From FEN-1099 sp964511015 (lineage in GTDB: Bacteria; Lernaellota; Lernaellaia; Lernaellales; Lernaellaceae): 34,667 bases of DNA. Within the stretch, counting starts at the first letter, position 1. Each line of letters opens with the position of its first letter. Below the pieces are notes generated by a model. That model made no database searches, was not told where the DNA came from, and worked only from the letters and a program-made list of their open reading frames with translations. Below, one piece after another: positions 1 to 7,691 of this stretch. A program made the position numbers and the translations under genes. The stretch lies in NCBI GenBank assembly GCA_964511015.1, contig CAZEDX010000048.1, forward strand, positions 1 through 34,667, in the 5' to 3' direction.

Positions 1-2
1 CG

Positions 3-89
3 GCCAACGTCTACCCGGCTCCGCCGCTGCTCACCATCAACGGGCAGCAGATCAGCAACCAGAGCCCGCCGGAAAGCGAGGAGGTGTGA
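3..89 (+). CDS. C-terminal end of an upstream tail protein, probably the tail sheath (partial)
   Basis: An open frame entering from the left edge encodes 28 residues ending ..NQSPPESEEV and stops with TGA at 87-89. The tail-tube start follows after one base, and the Shine-Dalgarno AGGAGGTG for that gene lies inside the last codons (79-86). The sheath gene sits immediately before the tube gene in Mu-like phages, so the sheath is the likely identity. The fragment is too short to show any fold, so this rests on synteny only. Confidence 0.5.
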   Translation, partial: ANVYPAPPLLTINGQQISNQSPPESEEV

Positions 90-90
90 C

Positions 91-489
91 ATGAAGGCGA
101 TCAACATTCAACTCGCCGGGAAGTACCTGTTCAAGATCGAAGGATTCCCGGTTCCCGAGGTGAAGAACTTCAACGTCACGCCGCACGACACCGCCGGTAC
201 GGAAGACGTGCTGATGGGCGTCGGCGTCTATGAAGAGTTCGGCGCGGGCGAAGGTGATCTCGAGTTGTCGATCCCGCAGGCCGACCTCATTCCGTGGGCG
301 GCGTTCAACGGGCAGCTTCCGTTCAACAACGTCGTCGCGAGCCTCGAACCGGCGAGCGGCATCGGGCCGTGCTTCGACATCGACGGCTTTGTGGTGAAGA
401 ACCCCGGCGCCATCAGCCAGGGCGACAAGGGCGCGGCGACCCGCAAGCTGAAGTTCGGCTTCACGGCGATAAGCCAGCGCAAACTGTAA
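91..489 (+). CDS. Phage tail tube protein (Mu gpM-like)
   Basis: A 132-residue protein. Size and position (directly after the presumed sheath, before the chaperone and tape measure) match the contractile-tail inner tube subunit, which polymerises around the tape measure inside the sheath. The sequence is rich in short beta-type stretches with a G-V-Y-E-E-F-G-A-G-E-G-D-L-E-L segment in the middle, compatible with the tube beta-barrel fold. The ATG at 91 is preceded by AGGAGG at 79-84, and the upstream gene stops one base before. A perfect 9-bp hairpin follows 15 bases after the stop and could set the high tube-to-chaperone ratio. I assign the role mainly by synteny; the residue-level match to Mu gpM is not certain. 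Confidence 0.72.
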   Translation: MKAINIQLAGKYLFKIEGFPVPEVKNFNVTPHDTAGTEDVLMGVGVYEEFGAGEGDLELSIPQADLIPWAAFNGQLPFNNVVASLEPASGIGPCFDIDGFVVKNPGAISQGDKGAATRKLKFGFTAISQRKL

Positions 490-504
490 TTCAACGGGCG
501 GACC

Positions 505-529
505 CGGCGGGGCGGCAGAAGCCCCGCCG
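505..529 (+). other. Strong intergenic hairpin between tube and chaperone genes
   Basis: Bases 505-513 (CGGCGGGGC) are perfectly complementary to 521-529 (GCCCCGCCG), with a 7-base loop. There is no T-run after it, so it is not a classical intrinsic terminator. It may stabilise the 3' end of the tube mRNA or attenuate transcription into the chaperone gene. Confidence 0.6.
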
Positions 530-555
530 CGGCCGCCGGCAACGAAGGAGGAACC

Positions 556-927
556 ATGCCCACCGAACTGGAACTGCTCCGGCGAATGCTCAGTTTGCGC
601 GAGGAAGGCGAACTGCCCGGCGGCTTGATTGTCGCCGGCAAGGTCTACCGGAAGTTCTCCATCGGTCTCGATAGCGGCCAGAACCTGAAGGACATCGAGC
701 AGCTCAACCTGCGCACCGAAATCGAGCGGCGCTGCGCCGACTTCGCCTCGCGCGTCGAGTTCCCCGGCCTGCCGAAAGAAGCGCTGACCTATCAGGCGAT
801 TCTCAACCTGGCGGGGCCCGACCTCGCGACGATCGTGGCGGCGGCGGAAAGGCTGGTGGTCAACTACACGACCTTTCGCGCAAGAGGAACTGAAACCAAG
901 GCTGAAGACGGCGGCGATCATAGCTGA
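556..927 (+). CDS. Tail assembly chaperone, short form (Mu gp41-like)
   Basis: A 123-residue protein between tube and tape measure, the invariant place of the tail assembly chaperone. It begins MPTELELLRRMLSLREEGEL and is helical and charged, with no membrane segment. GAAGGAGGAA at 544-553 is a strong ribosome site for the ATG at 556. In long-tailed phages the chaperone gene is read in two forms, and the longer one binds the tape measure protein. Here the zero-frame product ends with a low-complexity tail (..ARGTETKAEDGGDHS) that looks like out-of-frame reading. The +1 frame over the same stretch looks like real protein (see the long form). The true conserved part is therefore probably residues 1-107. 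Confidence 0.72.
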   Translation: MPTELELLRRMLSLREEGELPGGLIVAGKVYRKFSIGLDSGQNLKDIEQLNLRTEIERRCADFASRVEFPGLPKEALTYQAILNLAGPDLATIVAAAERLVVNYTTFRARGTETKAEDGGDHS

Positions 928-1045
928 GCGCTGTCACCTGTCGATGGCGACGGTGCTGAGCCTGCCGCCGAGCCTGTTGAACCTGCTGGTGGAAGTCGCT
1001 GACGAAATCGGGCCGAACGGTTGCCCGCTGCTAGGGAGTGGATAG
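556..1045 (+). CDS. Tail assembly chaperone, long form made by +1 (or -2) ribosomal frameshift near 874-877
   Basis: The frame one base ahead of the chaperone frame stays open from well before the chaperone stop to TAG at 1043-1045, directly against the tape-measure start. From about 878 it reads AQEELKPRLKTAAII.. and, after 944, MATVLSLPPSLLNLLVEVAD, which looks like a genuine protein. The bases ACC TTT CGC (871-879) allow tRNA-Phe to move from TTT to TTC (874-877), a +1 slip that improves pairing. The join would give about 162 residues, ..NYTTF/AQEELK... Mu is known for -2 frameshifting at this locus, which reaches the same frame. An independent start at ATG 944 is possible but has no ribosome site. 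A sequencing indel is the main alternative. Confidence 0.6.
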
Positions 1046-3163
1046 TTGGACACGATGCGCGCTATGTTGAGCATTTCGCTGACGGGCAACGTGTTCGACC
1101 GTCTCAAGAACCTGCAGGGCGAAGTCGGCAAGCTCGGCCTGGTCACAGAACAGAATCGCGGTCATTGGATCGGATTCACGGTCGATCTGAAACGCGCGAC
1201 GGCGGCTGCCGGCGCATTCGTGGCGCAACTTGTGTTGCTCAAGAAGCTGCTGCCCGCCGGCGAACGGCTGCAAACGGCGCGGATGGAACTGTCCCTCGAC
1301 TTCGAAGGCATGACGCCGACGCAACTCAAGAGCGAGCTCGATAAGTTCGGCGACCGCGCCTTCGAGATTCAAGCCAAGTTGCGCGTGGACATGACCGAAG
1401 CGACCGAAGTGCAGGCCTACCTGAAGCAGCAGAAGTGGGCCACCGATCTGATTCTCGACCAGACCGGCTTGGCCAATACCGCCGCGCTGGTCAAGACGCT
1501 GTTCCCCAAGACCTACGGCACCGCGGTCGAGGCGGCGCAGAACGAGTCGGCGTTCATGCGTCAGTTCGGATTGTCGGGTCAGAACTCGGAGCGCTTCGCG
1601 TCGTTGCTCTTGGCCTCGCGCGGCGTGGGTCTCACGCCCGACATCGTCATGCACGGCCTGCAATACACCGGCGGCGCGGCGGCGACCGCCTACGGCGCCA
1701 AGACCGAAGAGCAGCGTTGGCGCGCGGCGCAACAATCGGTGCTGGGTCTGGCTCTAGGGCGACAGGGCGGCTTGTCGCCCGAAATGCTCGGCACGGCGAT
1801 GGGCATGTTCATCACGCAGGCCTCCGGCGTGACCCCGATCGGCGACAAGGTGGCCAAGAAACGCGGCCTGAAGCTTTGGGAGAAAGACGACGAAGGCCGC
1901 ACGGTGCTCAAGGGTTGGGGCGATATCATCGGCGAGCTGCAGCGCGTCTACGGGCCGATGAAAGACCAAAAAGTCAAGATGCAGGAACTGACGAAAATCT
2001 TCGGCCAGGAAGGCGCGCGCGTGGCCACGGCGCTGATCAACCTGGGCGACAGCGCCAAGCAGACCATCGCCAGTTTCGACAAGCTTCCGGACGCGGCGGA
2101 AAAGGCCAAGGTTATCATGGCCACGGCCGAGGCGCAGAAGGGCATTCTGGCCGGCACGATCAACTCCATTTTCGCAATCGGTTCGCAGAAGCTGGTCGAG
2201 CATGAAACCAAGTTCCTTACCCGGCTCAATGAACTGCTCGGCGGCGTGGGGCCCACGGCGCGAAGCTCCACCACGCAGAACATTCTGGCGACCGGGCTGG
2301 AAGGTGGAACGGCAGTTGCCGGCGTTCTCGGTGCGGGGTTCCTCATTCGCGCCCTGTTCCGCGGTGGCAAGGCATTGAACGCGGCCGGCGGCGTGGGCGG
2401 CGGGCTGATGAAACTCCTGGGGCTGGGCGCGGTGCCGGCGAACATCGTTACCGGCAATCTGATGAAGAATCTCGACAAAGACCTGATGAACGTCTTCGTC
2501 GTGAACTGGCCGACGACGTTCGGCTCGCTCGGATTGCCCGGCGCGGGCGGCGGTAGCGGACCGCCCGCCGGAGCGACGGCAGCCGGCGGTCTGCTCGCGC
2601 GATACAACGCTTGGCAAGTGGCGAAGTTCGGCATGGGCGGCGTTCCGCTGACCGGGTTGGCGGGCGCAGCCGCAACGGCAGGTGTCCTCGGCGCCGGCGC
2701 ACTCATGATCTACGGCACGCAAAAATCGGTGGACGAAGCCCGGGAAGCGCGGGCGGCGGCCGAACAACAACAGGCCCGTGCGCAGTCCGGCGACTCGCGC
2801 AAGATGTACACGGACGCGGTGCGAGCCAACGTCGCGCGGATGGCCGAACGCTACGGTTGGACCGACGAACGCGCCCAGGCGGAAGTCACGCGGCGTCTTC
2901 AAGGGTCGCGACAGACCACCGGCCAGGACGCCGGCACGCGCAACGCCGGAGTGTTTTCCGACTACATCGCCGGCTGGCGCAACCTACTCGGCCTGTCCAA
3001 CGAGAATCAGCAGCAGGCGGCCGATCAACAACGGGAGGCCGCGCGACTGCAATTGCAGGCCGCTCAGCAGATGCCGAACGGGCTTGAGGTGCGCGTGATC
3101 ACCGAAGAGGACGGCACGCGCAATACGACGGTGCGCAAATTGAGACGGGATGGAGCGCCTTGA
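1046..3163 (+). CDS. Tail tape measure protein
   Basis: A 705-residue protein that sets tail length and spans the tube lumen. The N-terminal part (residues 10-30, LTGNVFDRLKNLQGEVGKL) is amphipathic coiled coil. Around residues 315-345 is a stretch of the TP901-like core type (ELTKIFGQEGARVATALINL). Hydrophobic, glycine-rich segments near residues 420-440 and 540-562 could cross a membrane. The C-terminal 140 residues are Gln/Ala-rich helix. The TTG at 1046 abuts the end of the frameshifted chaperone frame, and AGGGAG at 1032-1037 supports it; ATG 1055 and 1064 are alternatives. At about 2.1 kb it implies a tail of roughly 100 nm by the usual 0.15 nm per residue, an inference only. Confidence 0.9.
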   Translation: MDTMRAMLSISLTGNVFDRLKNLQGEVGKLGLVTEQNRGHWIGFTVDLKRATAAAGAFVAQLVLLKKLLPAGERLQTARMELSLDFEGMTPTQLKSELDKFGDRAFEIQAKLRVDMTEATEVQAYLKQQKWATDLILDQTGLANTAALVKTLFPKTYGTAVEAAQNESAFMRQFGLSGQNSERFASLLLASRGVGLTPDIVMHGLQYTGGAAATAYGAKTEEQRWRAAQQSVLGLALGRQGGLSPEMLGTAMGMFITQASGVTPIGDKVAKKRGLKLWEKDDEGRTVLKGWGDIIGELQRVYGPMKDQKVKMQELTKIFGQEGARVATALINLGDSAKQTIASFDKLPDAAEKAKVIMATAEAQKGILAGTINSIFAIGSQKLVEHETKFLTRLNELLGGVGPTARSSTTQNILATGLEGGTAVAGVLGAGFLIRALFRGGKALNAAGGVGGGLMKLLGLGAVPANIVTGNLMKNLDKDLMNVFVVNWPTTFGSLGLPGAGGGSGPPAGATAAGGLLARYNAWQVAKFGMGGVPLTGLAGAAATAGVLGAGALMIYGTQKSVDEAREARAAAEQQQARAQSGDSRKMYTDAVRANVARMAERYGWTDERAQAEVTRRLQGSRQTTGQDAGTRNAGVFSDYIAGWRNLLGLSNENQQQAADQQREAARLQLQAAQQMPNGLEVRVITEEDGTRNTTVRKLRRDGAP

Positions 3164-4437
3164 TGTCAACGGACCACGACGAACAACTCATCCCGTGCAA
3201 GCTGAACGGCCTCGACCTGCCGTTGCTGTCGTTCACCTCGACGCATGCGCGGGCGCTCGCGGTTCATTCCTATCTCGACATGCCCGGCGGCGACCTCGAC
3301 GACAAAGGCGCGCAGCCGCTGGTGGTCGAGTTGGAAGCGGCTATCGACGGCCTGTTCGCCCACCAGAATCTGCGCGCGTTGGTCGGCATGATCGAAAGCA
3401 CGACGCCGCCGCTGGTGCTGACCCACCCCGTTTACGGCCCGATGCCGGTCGGCATTCACGAGTGCCGGTCGCGGTGGGAAGTCGGCAAGCGCCGCCACGT
3501 CGTCACGCTGCGGGTGACCCGCGACACGCCCACGGTGGCGATGACGGTCACCGCGCCGATCGTGTGGGAGATCCCCGCGCGGCCGACGCTCACCGCCCTG
3601 GCGTTCGACTATTCCGGGTTGCTGGCGATCACGGCGCTGTGGCTAAGTTTCCTCAATGCCGCTCGTTCGAGCTTCCTGTCGGTGCTCAACGCGATCGCGT
3701 CGGTGGGCCTCATCACCAACCTGGTCACCGACATTGCCGCGGCGGAAATCGCCAACTTCGGCGAGCTGCTCAACGACGTTCTCGGCACGATCTTCGGCGG
3801 CATCAAATCGGTGAGCGACTTCCCGGACGAAGTTGCCGCCGCGCTGGACCATAAGCTCGATGACTTCGAGTTCGAGATCGCGTATGTGTTCGACAAGCCG
3901 TTGGAGTCGCTGAAGGATTACCGGCTCGGTGAAGAGGACTTCGACGCCGGGCGTTTCGCCACCGGTCGTCTCGACGATGGCGGCCCCACCGAGGACGAAT
4001 ACGCCATGCTGGCGGCTTACGCGGGCCTGCTGGCGGCGGCCGCCGCGCAAATGACCGAGCTCGTCATCACCGCAATGAAGGACGCCGAAGCAGCGGAGAC
4101 CTTGACCGCCGCGCAGGCGCAGCGCGCCGTGACCGTCGTGCATCGGCGGCTGCTGCAGGCCCACCGGTTGGCCCGTCAGGTCCTGCCCGGCGGGCGCACG
4201 GCGGCGGCGTTGGCGAAGTCGGCGGCCGACCTGCTGCGCTTCTATCGCGGGCTGAAACTGCGGGCTCAGATGCGCGAAGTCGTGGCGCTCGAAACTGCGC
4301 CGCTGTTCCTGGTGATGTCGCGCTACGGAATCCGTCCGGACCGCATCGCCGAAGTCATGCGCGCAAACGATTTGACGGACGTGCTCGACGTGCCGGTCGG
4401 CACGAAGGTCTGGTTACCGGTGGAGGCCGCGGCATGA
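3163..4437 (+). CDS. Phage DNA circularisation/gpN-like tail protein (Mu gp43-like)
   Basis: A 424-residue protein in the Mu gp43 (gpN) position, between tape measure and hub. The first 120 residues match the DNA_circ_N pattern: a short strand-rich start, a paired length check on an element of about 40 residues (AIDGLFAHQNLRALVGMIES), then PLVLTHPVYGPMPVGIHECR and a strand ending VTLRVTRD. The C-terminus (SRYGIRPDRIAEVMRANDL..VPVGTKVWLP) looks like a small LysM-type or tail-X-like binding module. The central region holds a hydrophobic Ala/Val-rich stretch near residues 150-190. The start overlaps the tape-measure stop (TGATG), so translation is coupled. Despite its historical name the family acts as a baseplate/tail component. 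Confidence 0.78.
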   Translation: MSTDHDEQLIPCKLNGLDLPLLSFTSTHARALAVHSYLDMPGGDLDDKGAQPLVVELEAAIDGLFAHQNLRALVGMIESTTPPLVLTHPVYGPMPVGIHECRSRWEVGKRRHVVTLRVTRDTPTVAMTVTAPIVWEIPARPTLTALAFDYSGLLAITALWLSFLNAARSSFLSVLNAIASVGLITNLVTDIAAAEIANFGELLNDVLGTIFGGIKSVSDFPDEVAAALDHKLDDFEFEIAYVFDKPLESLKDYRLGEEDFDAGRFATGRLDDGGPTEDEYAMLAAYAGLLAAAAAQMTELVITAMKDAEAAETLTAAQAQRAVTVVHRRLLQAHRLARQVLPGGRTAAALAKSAADLLRFYRGLKLRAQMREVVALETAPLFLVMSRYGIRPDRIAEVMRANDLTDVLDVPVGTKVWLPVEAAA

Positions 4438-5519
4438 CGATCTTCCCCGCCAAGCTGCTCGTCGCCCTCGACACGTTGCCGATTGCGCCGGTAACCGGCG
4501 TCGATGTGGACCTGGCCTTCGACGAGTTGTCGGCGTTCAGCCTGAAGCTGCACGCGCTGACCCTGGCCGACGAGTTGGCGATTCGTTACGCCTGGCGCGC
4601 GACGATCACGCTGAACGGCAAGCCGTTGCTGGTCGGCACGGTCGATGGAGTCGGGCTGAGCGAAGAGAAGGAAGGCGGCGAGCTCGAGTTGAGCGGCCGC
4701 GAACGCGCGGCGGCCGCGGCCGACTGCTCGTGCATCGACACGGCCGACTACAACGGCCTGACGCTGGCAGCCGTCGCTCCGAAGATTCTTGCGCCGTTCA
4801 AGCTCACGGCGAAACTCGGTCCCACGGCAGCAAAGAAGAAGGTCAAGGCCAAGCCGCTGGGCGAACGCCCGCTCGACTATCTGCGCAACGTGGCCGGCGA
4901 GGCCGGGCTGATCGTCTGGACCGACCCGCTCACCGGCGTGATCAACATCGACGAACCGGCGGCGGTGCTGGCGATCGCGCGGGCCAAGCCGCCAATCCGC
5001 ATCGCCCGGCTGCCGGAATTCACGGGCAACAACGTCGAGTCGTTCCGGCTGAGGGACGACAAAGCGCGCAAGATGAACTCAGTCATGGGCACCGGGAAGA
5101 TGCGCATCGAACCGATCGCGCGCACGGCGGCGGCGACACAGCAGGTGCCGGCCTTCGCCCAGGGTTTGCCATTGCCGAGCGCGCGGCCGCCGGCCGATCC
5201 GCAACTTGCCGAGTACCGGCCGCTCGCGCTCGACGTGCGAGCCGACTCTTTGGCCGACCTGGCGAAGCGAATCACCCGCGAACTCAACCGGCGCGTCGCC
5301 GAAGCGTTCACGCTGTCCTACGTTCTCGCGGGGTGGACCGATCGGACCGGCGCGCCATACGGCCACTTGCGCATGGCCGAAGTCGCCGACGCGAAGCACG
5401 GCATCTACGGCACGTTCTTCGTGAAGGCCTGCCGGTTCCAGTCGCATCGCGCGGTCAAGGGCGACGCGAAGGCCTGCACGACGCTGGACCTGATCGACCC
5501 GGGGGTGCTGGCCGCATGA
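4434..5519 (+). CDS. Baseplate hub protein (Mu gp44 / gpP-like, late-control D family)
   Basis: A 361-residue protein at the Mu gp44 position. Mu gp44 forms the trimeric hub, the gp27 equivalent, that joins the tube to the spike. The N-terminus (residues 10-75) shows the beta-barrel pattern of hub domain I, including FSLKLHALTLADELAI and a VGTVDGVGLSEE segment typical of late-control protein D. The middle (about 125-180) includes an RPLDYLRNVAGEAGLIVWTDP segment with the usual helix-turn. The start ATG at 4434 overlaps the preceding stop (ATGA), so it is translationally coupled. No lysozyme domain is inserted. Confidence 0.82.
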   Translation: MTIFPAKLLVALDTLPIAPVTGVDVDLAFDELSAFSLKLHALTLADELAIRYAWRATITLNGKPLLVGTVDGVGLSEEKEGGELELSGRERAAAAADCSCIDTADYNGLTLAAVAPKILAPFKLTAKLGPTAAKKKVKAKPLGERPLDYLRNVAGEAGLIVWTDPLTGVINIDEPAAVLAIARAKPPIRIARLPEFTGNNVESFRLRDDKARKMNSVMGTGKMRIEPIARTAAATQQVPAFAQGLPLPSARPPADPQLAEYRPLALDVRADSLADLAKRITRELNRRVAEAFTLSYVLAGWTDRTGAPYGHLRMAEVADAKHGIYGTFFVKACRFQSHRAVKGDAKACTTLDLIDPGVLAA

Positions 5520-6022
5520 GTCGCGCACGCACCATCATCGCCACGTTGTTGTCCGGGCTGGTCGCGGCTGTCGTGCCGGGCCCCACCGGGCGACTGCTGG
5601 CGCAGGTGATGCGCGGGGCCAGCGGCAACCACAATCTGGTGCTCATTTTCGGGCCGGGCTGTGTGGACTGGTTTGTGACTCCCGGCACGGAAGCGGCGAT
5701 GGCCGAGCTCGAAGACGGACAGCCGGCGATTGTCGGGCTGGTGAGCGACTTGGCCGCCAAGGTTCCGCCGTTGCCGGGGCAGGCCCGGTTCTTCAACCCC
5801 GCGAACGGCCGAAACGTGACGATCAACGCCGATGGCATCGTGCGCCTGGGCTCGCCGGCGGCCGCGCGACTGGCGGCCGGTGTGGGCGACACGATCGTCA
5901 TTCCGACCGGCGGCGTGGTGGTTACAGGCAAGGACAGCGCGAACGTGCTGATCACTTTGACCAACCCCGCTCCAGTGGTCGGAACAATCACGACCGGTTC
6001 GCCCGGCTCGATGGTGGAATGA
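5516..6022 (+). CDS. Baseplate spike protein (Mu gp45 / gpV-like)
   Basis: A 168-residue protein directly after the hub, where Mu encodes the membrane-piercing spike gp45 (197 residues). Residues about 40-100 form an OB-like strand series with a PGTEAAMAEL segment. Residues 105-160 (RNVTINADGIVRLGSPAAAR onwards) are a repetitive strand region typical of the triple beta-helix spike shaft. The C-terminus ends TNPAPVVGTITTGSPGSMVE. I do not see the HxH iron-binding pair that Mu and P2 spikes carry near the tip. The first 25 residues are hydrophobic but fit a helix better than a signal peptide. ATG 5516 overlaps the hub stop (ATGA). Confidence 0.72.
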   Translation: MSRARTIIATLLSGLVAAVVPGPTGRLLAQVMRGASGNHNLVLIFGPGCVDWFVTPGTEAAMAELEDGQPAIVGLVSDLAAKVPPLPGQARFFNPANGRNVTINADGIVRLGSPAAARLAAGVGDTIVIPTGGVVVTGKDSANVLITLTNPAPVVGTITTGSPGSMVE

Positions 6023-6396
6023 TGACGACGCTGCTGTGCCAGCCAGACCAGGGACTCGTGCTCGGCGGAACCGGCGCGCCGAAGTCCGATCGCACGGCGG
6101 CGAGCGCGGTCTATGCGCGGCTGTTCGACTTCTGGGGCGGATGGTGGTGGGACGATACCAAGCGGCCGGCAACCGAGGCCGAACGCGTGCGCAGCGTAAC
6201 GCCGCTCGGCGAGCCGCTGATGGCCGCGCGCGCGCGATACCTGCTCGCCGACCTGGTGCGGCGCGGCGTGATTGCCGACTTGGTGGTGACCGCGAAGGCG
6301 AACGTCGAACAGGCCGGGTACGACCTGATCATCGAATACCGCGACCTGGTCTCCGGACGGCCGGACCGGCTCGACCACTTTGTGCCCCTGATTTGA
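6019..6396 (+). CDS. Baseplate wedge protein, Mu gp46 family (gp25-like)
   Basis: A 125-residue protein with the features of the GP46 family: an aromatic block FDFWGGWWWDD at residues 37-47, then VTPLGEPLMAARARYLLADL, then a strand pair (IADLVVTAKANVEQAGYDLI). Mu gp46 is the counterpart of T4 gp25, which clamps the inner baseplate to the sheath. ATG 6019 (second ATG 6022) overlaps the spike stop. Both neighbours, spike before and gp47/J after, are in Mu order, which makes the call firm. Confidence 0.85.
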   Translation: MMTTLLCQPDQGLVLGGTGAPKSDRTAASAVYARLFDFWGGWWWDDTKRPATEAERVRSVTPLGEPLMAARARYLLADLVRRGVIADLVVTAKANVEQAGYDLIIEYRDLVSGRPDRLDHFVPLI

Positions 6397-6403
6397 GGTG
6401 ACG

Positions 6404-7690
6404 ATGGACGCGAAGCTGCCGACCTACAACGAATTGCAGTTGCAGTACCAGGACACGCTGACGGCGACTGTCCCCGGTTGCGACGCCGACGATCCGGACG
6501 GCTTCTTTCATGGCGTGTCCCACGCGCTGGCGCAGATCGACCTGGGCCAGACCGATGAAATCGGCAAGCTCGGCCGCAACTGTTTTCGGGGCACGGCCGA
6601 CCGCGAGCACCTGGTGCCGATCGCCGAGCCGGAAATCGGCGCGCCCATCCCGGCGACGTCGGCCACGTTCACCGTCACGTTGCACGGCGACGCCGGCGAA
6701 GCCTTCCCATTGGGCATCGAACTGCTGAGTGAGGAAACCGGCGTGACGGCCGTAACGACCGCCGGTGGCACGTTCGACAGCGAAGGTAAGCGCACCGTCG
6801 CCGCGCGGTCAGAACCGGGCACACAGGGCCGTTTCCGCGCGAATACGGCCCTCAGGGTGATCAATCCGCCAGCGCATATGACGACGTCGGCCACGGTTGC
6901 CACGGACGCGATCGGGGGCACGGACGTGGAAGACACGGAAGACTACCGGGCGCGCGATCTGGACTACGTGCGCCGGCGACCCGCCGGCGGCCGAGAGGGC
7001 GACCTGGCCAAGAAAGCGCGGACGATTGCGGGCGTGGTCAAAGCGGTCGACTTCCCGGAACTCGACGGCTATGGCACGCATGGCGTGGCGGTCTGCGGCG
7101 TGAACAACGGCCCGGTGCCCGGCGAGGTACTGGCCAATGTCGAAGCCGCGATCAATGCCCGCGACTTCCGCATCGCGGCGATCAAGCGCTATATCGCACT
7201 CAACGTGACGGAACGGCCGACCGACGTGACGCTGGAAGTCGCGCTGCGTTCGACCTGGGCAATGAGCGACATCGGCGACGACAAGGTGGTGCAGGCCGGC
7301 AGCACGAAGGACATGATCTACCTCGACGATGTGACCGGCCTGGCCGTGGACAAGTGGATCGCCATCGCGGCCGAGGCGCGCAAGGTGACCGTGGTCGGTT
7401 TGAACTATGTCGTTGTCGAACGGGAGTTCAGCGTCGCGCCGGCTGCCGACACGCCGGTATGGCCGGGCGGGCCGATGTACGAAGCCCTCTACGGCCGCGT
7501 CCTCGAAATGATCTACGACCTGTGGCCCGGCGACGAGCTCGCTCCGGGCGTCGAGAGCAGCCGCTTCAAGACGGCCGAACTCTCCGACTTCCGCATCGCC
7601 GCGCCGGCAACGACCGTGCATCCGATCGTCAACGCCGACACCGTGGAAATCATCACGCCGGGCACGATCCGGATCGTGGCGATGGAGTAG
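6404..7690 (+). CDS. Baseplate protein J family (Mu gp47-like)
   Basis: A 428-residue protein of the baseplate J family, the T4 gp6 counterpart that forms the wedge ring. Visible signatures are LPTYNELQLQYQDTL near the start, ADREHLVPIAEPEIGAP around residue 65, and the conserved acidic-arginine segment VEDTEDYRARDLDYVRRRPA at about 178-198. It continues GGREGDLAKKARTIAGVVKA, then VNNGPVPGEVLANVEAAINA. The ATG at 6404 is chosen because GAGGTG (6395-6400) sits at the proper distance; a GTG at 6398 in the same frame would overlap that site. It is unusually long for a Mu gp47 homologue (about 360 residues), with the extra length near the C-terminus (residues 290-390). Confidence 0.88.
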   Translation: MDAKLPTYNELQLQYQDTLTATVPGCDADDPDGFFHGVSHALAQIDLGQTDEIGKLGRNCFRGTADREHLVPIAEPEIGAPIPATSATFTVTLHGDAGEAFPLGIELLSEETGVTAVTTAGGTFDSEGKRTVAARSEPGTQGRFRANTALRVINPPAHMTTSATVATDAIGGTDVEDTEDYRARDLDYVRRRPAGGREGDLAKKARTIAGVVKAVDFPELDGYGTHGVAVCGVNNGPVPGEVLANVEAAINARDFRIAAIKRYIALNVTERPTDVTLEVALRSTWAMSDIGDDKVVQAGSTKDMIYLDDVTGLAVDKWIAIAAEARKVTVVGLNYVVVEREFSVAPAADTPVWPGGPMYEALYGRVLEMIYDLWPGDELAPGVESSRFKTAELSDFRIAAPATTVHPIVNADTVEIITPGTIRIVAME

Positions 7691-7691
7691 C

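Noticed and set aside
934..1146. Small minus-strand open frame across the frameshift region
   Set aside because: No start signal or domain; the plus-strand frameshift extension explains the region better.
1754..2902. Minus-strand open frame of 382 codons inside the tape measure gene
   Set aside because: Low-complexity Arg/Ala composition and no ribosome site; it is a shadow of the tape measure frame.
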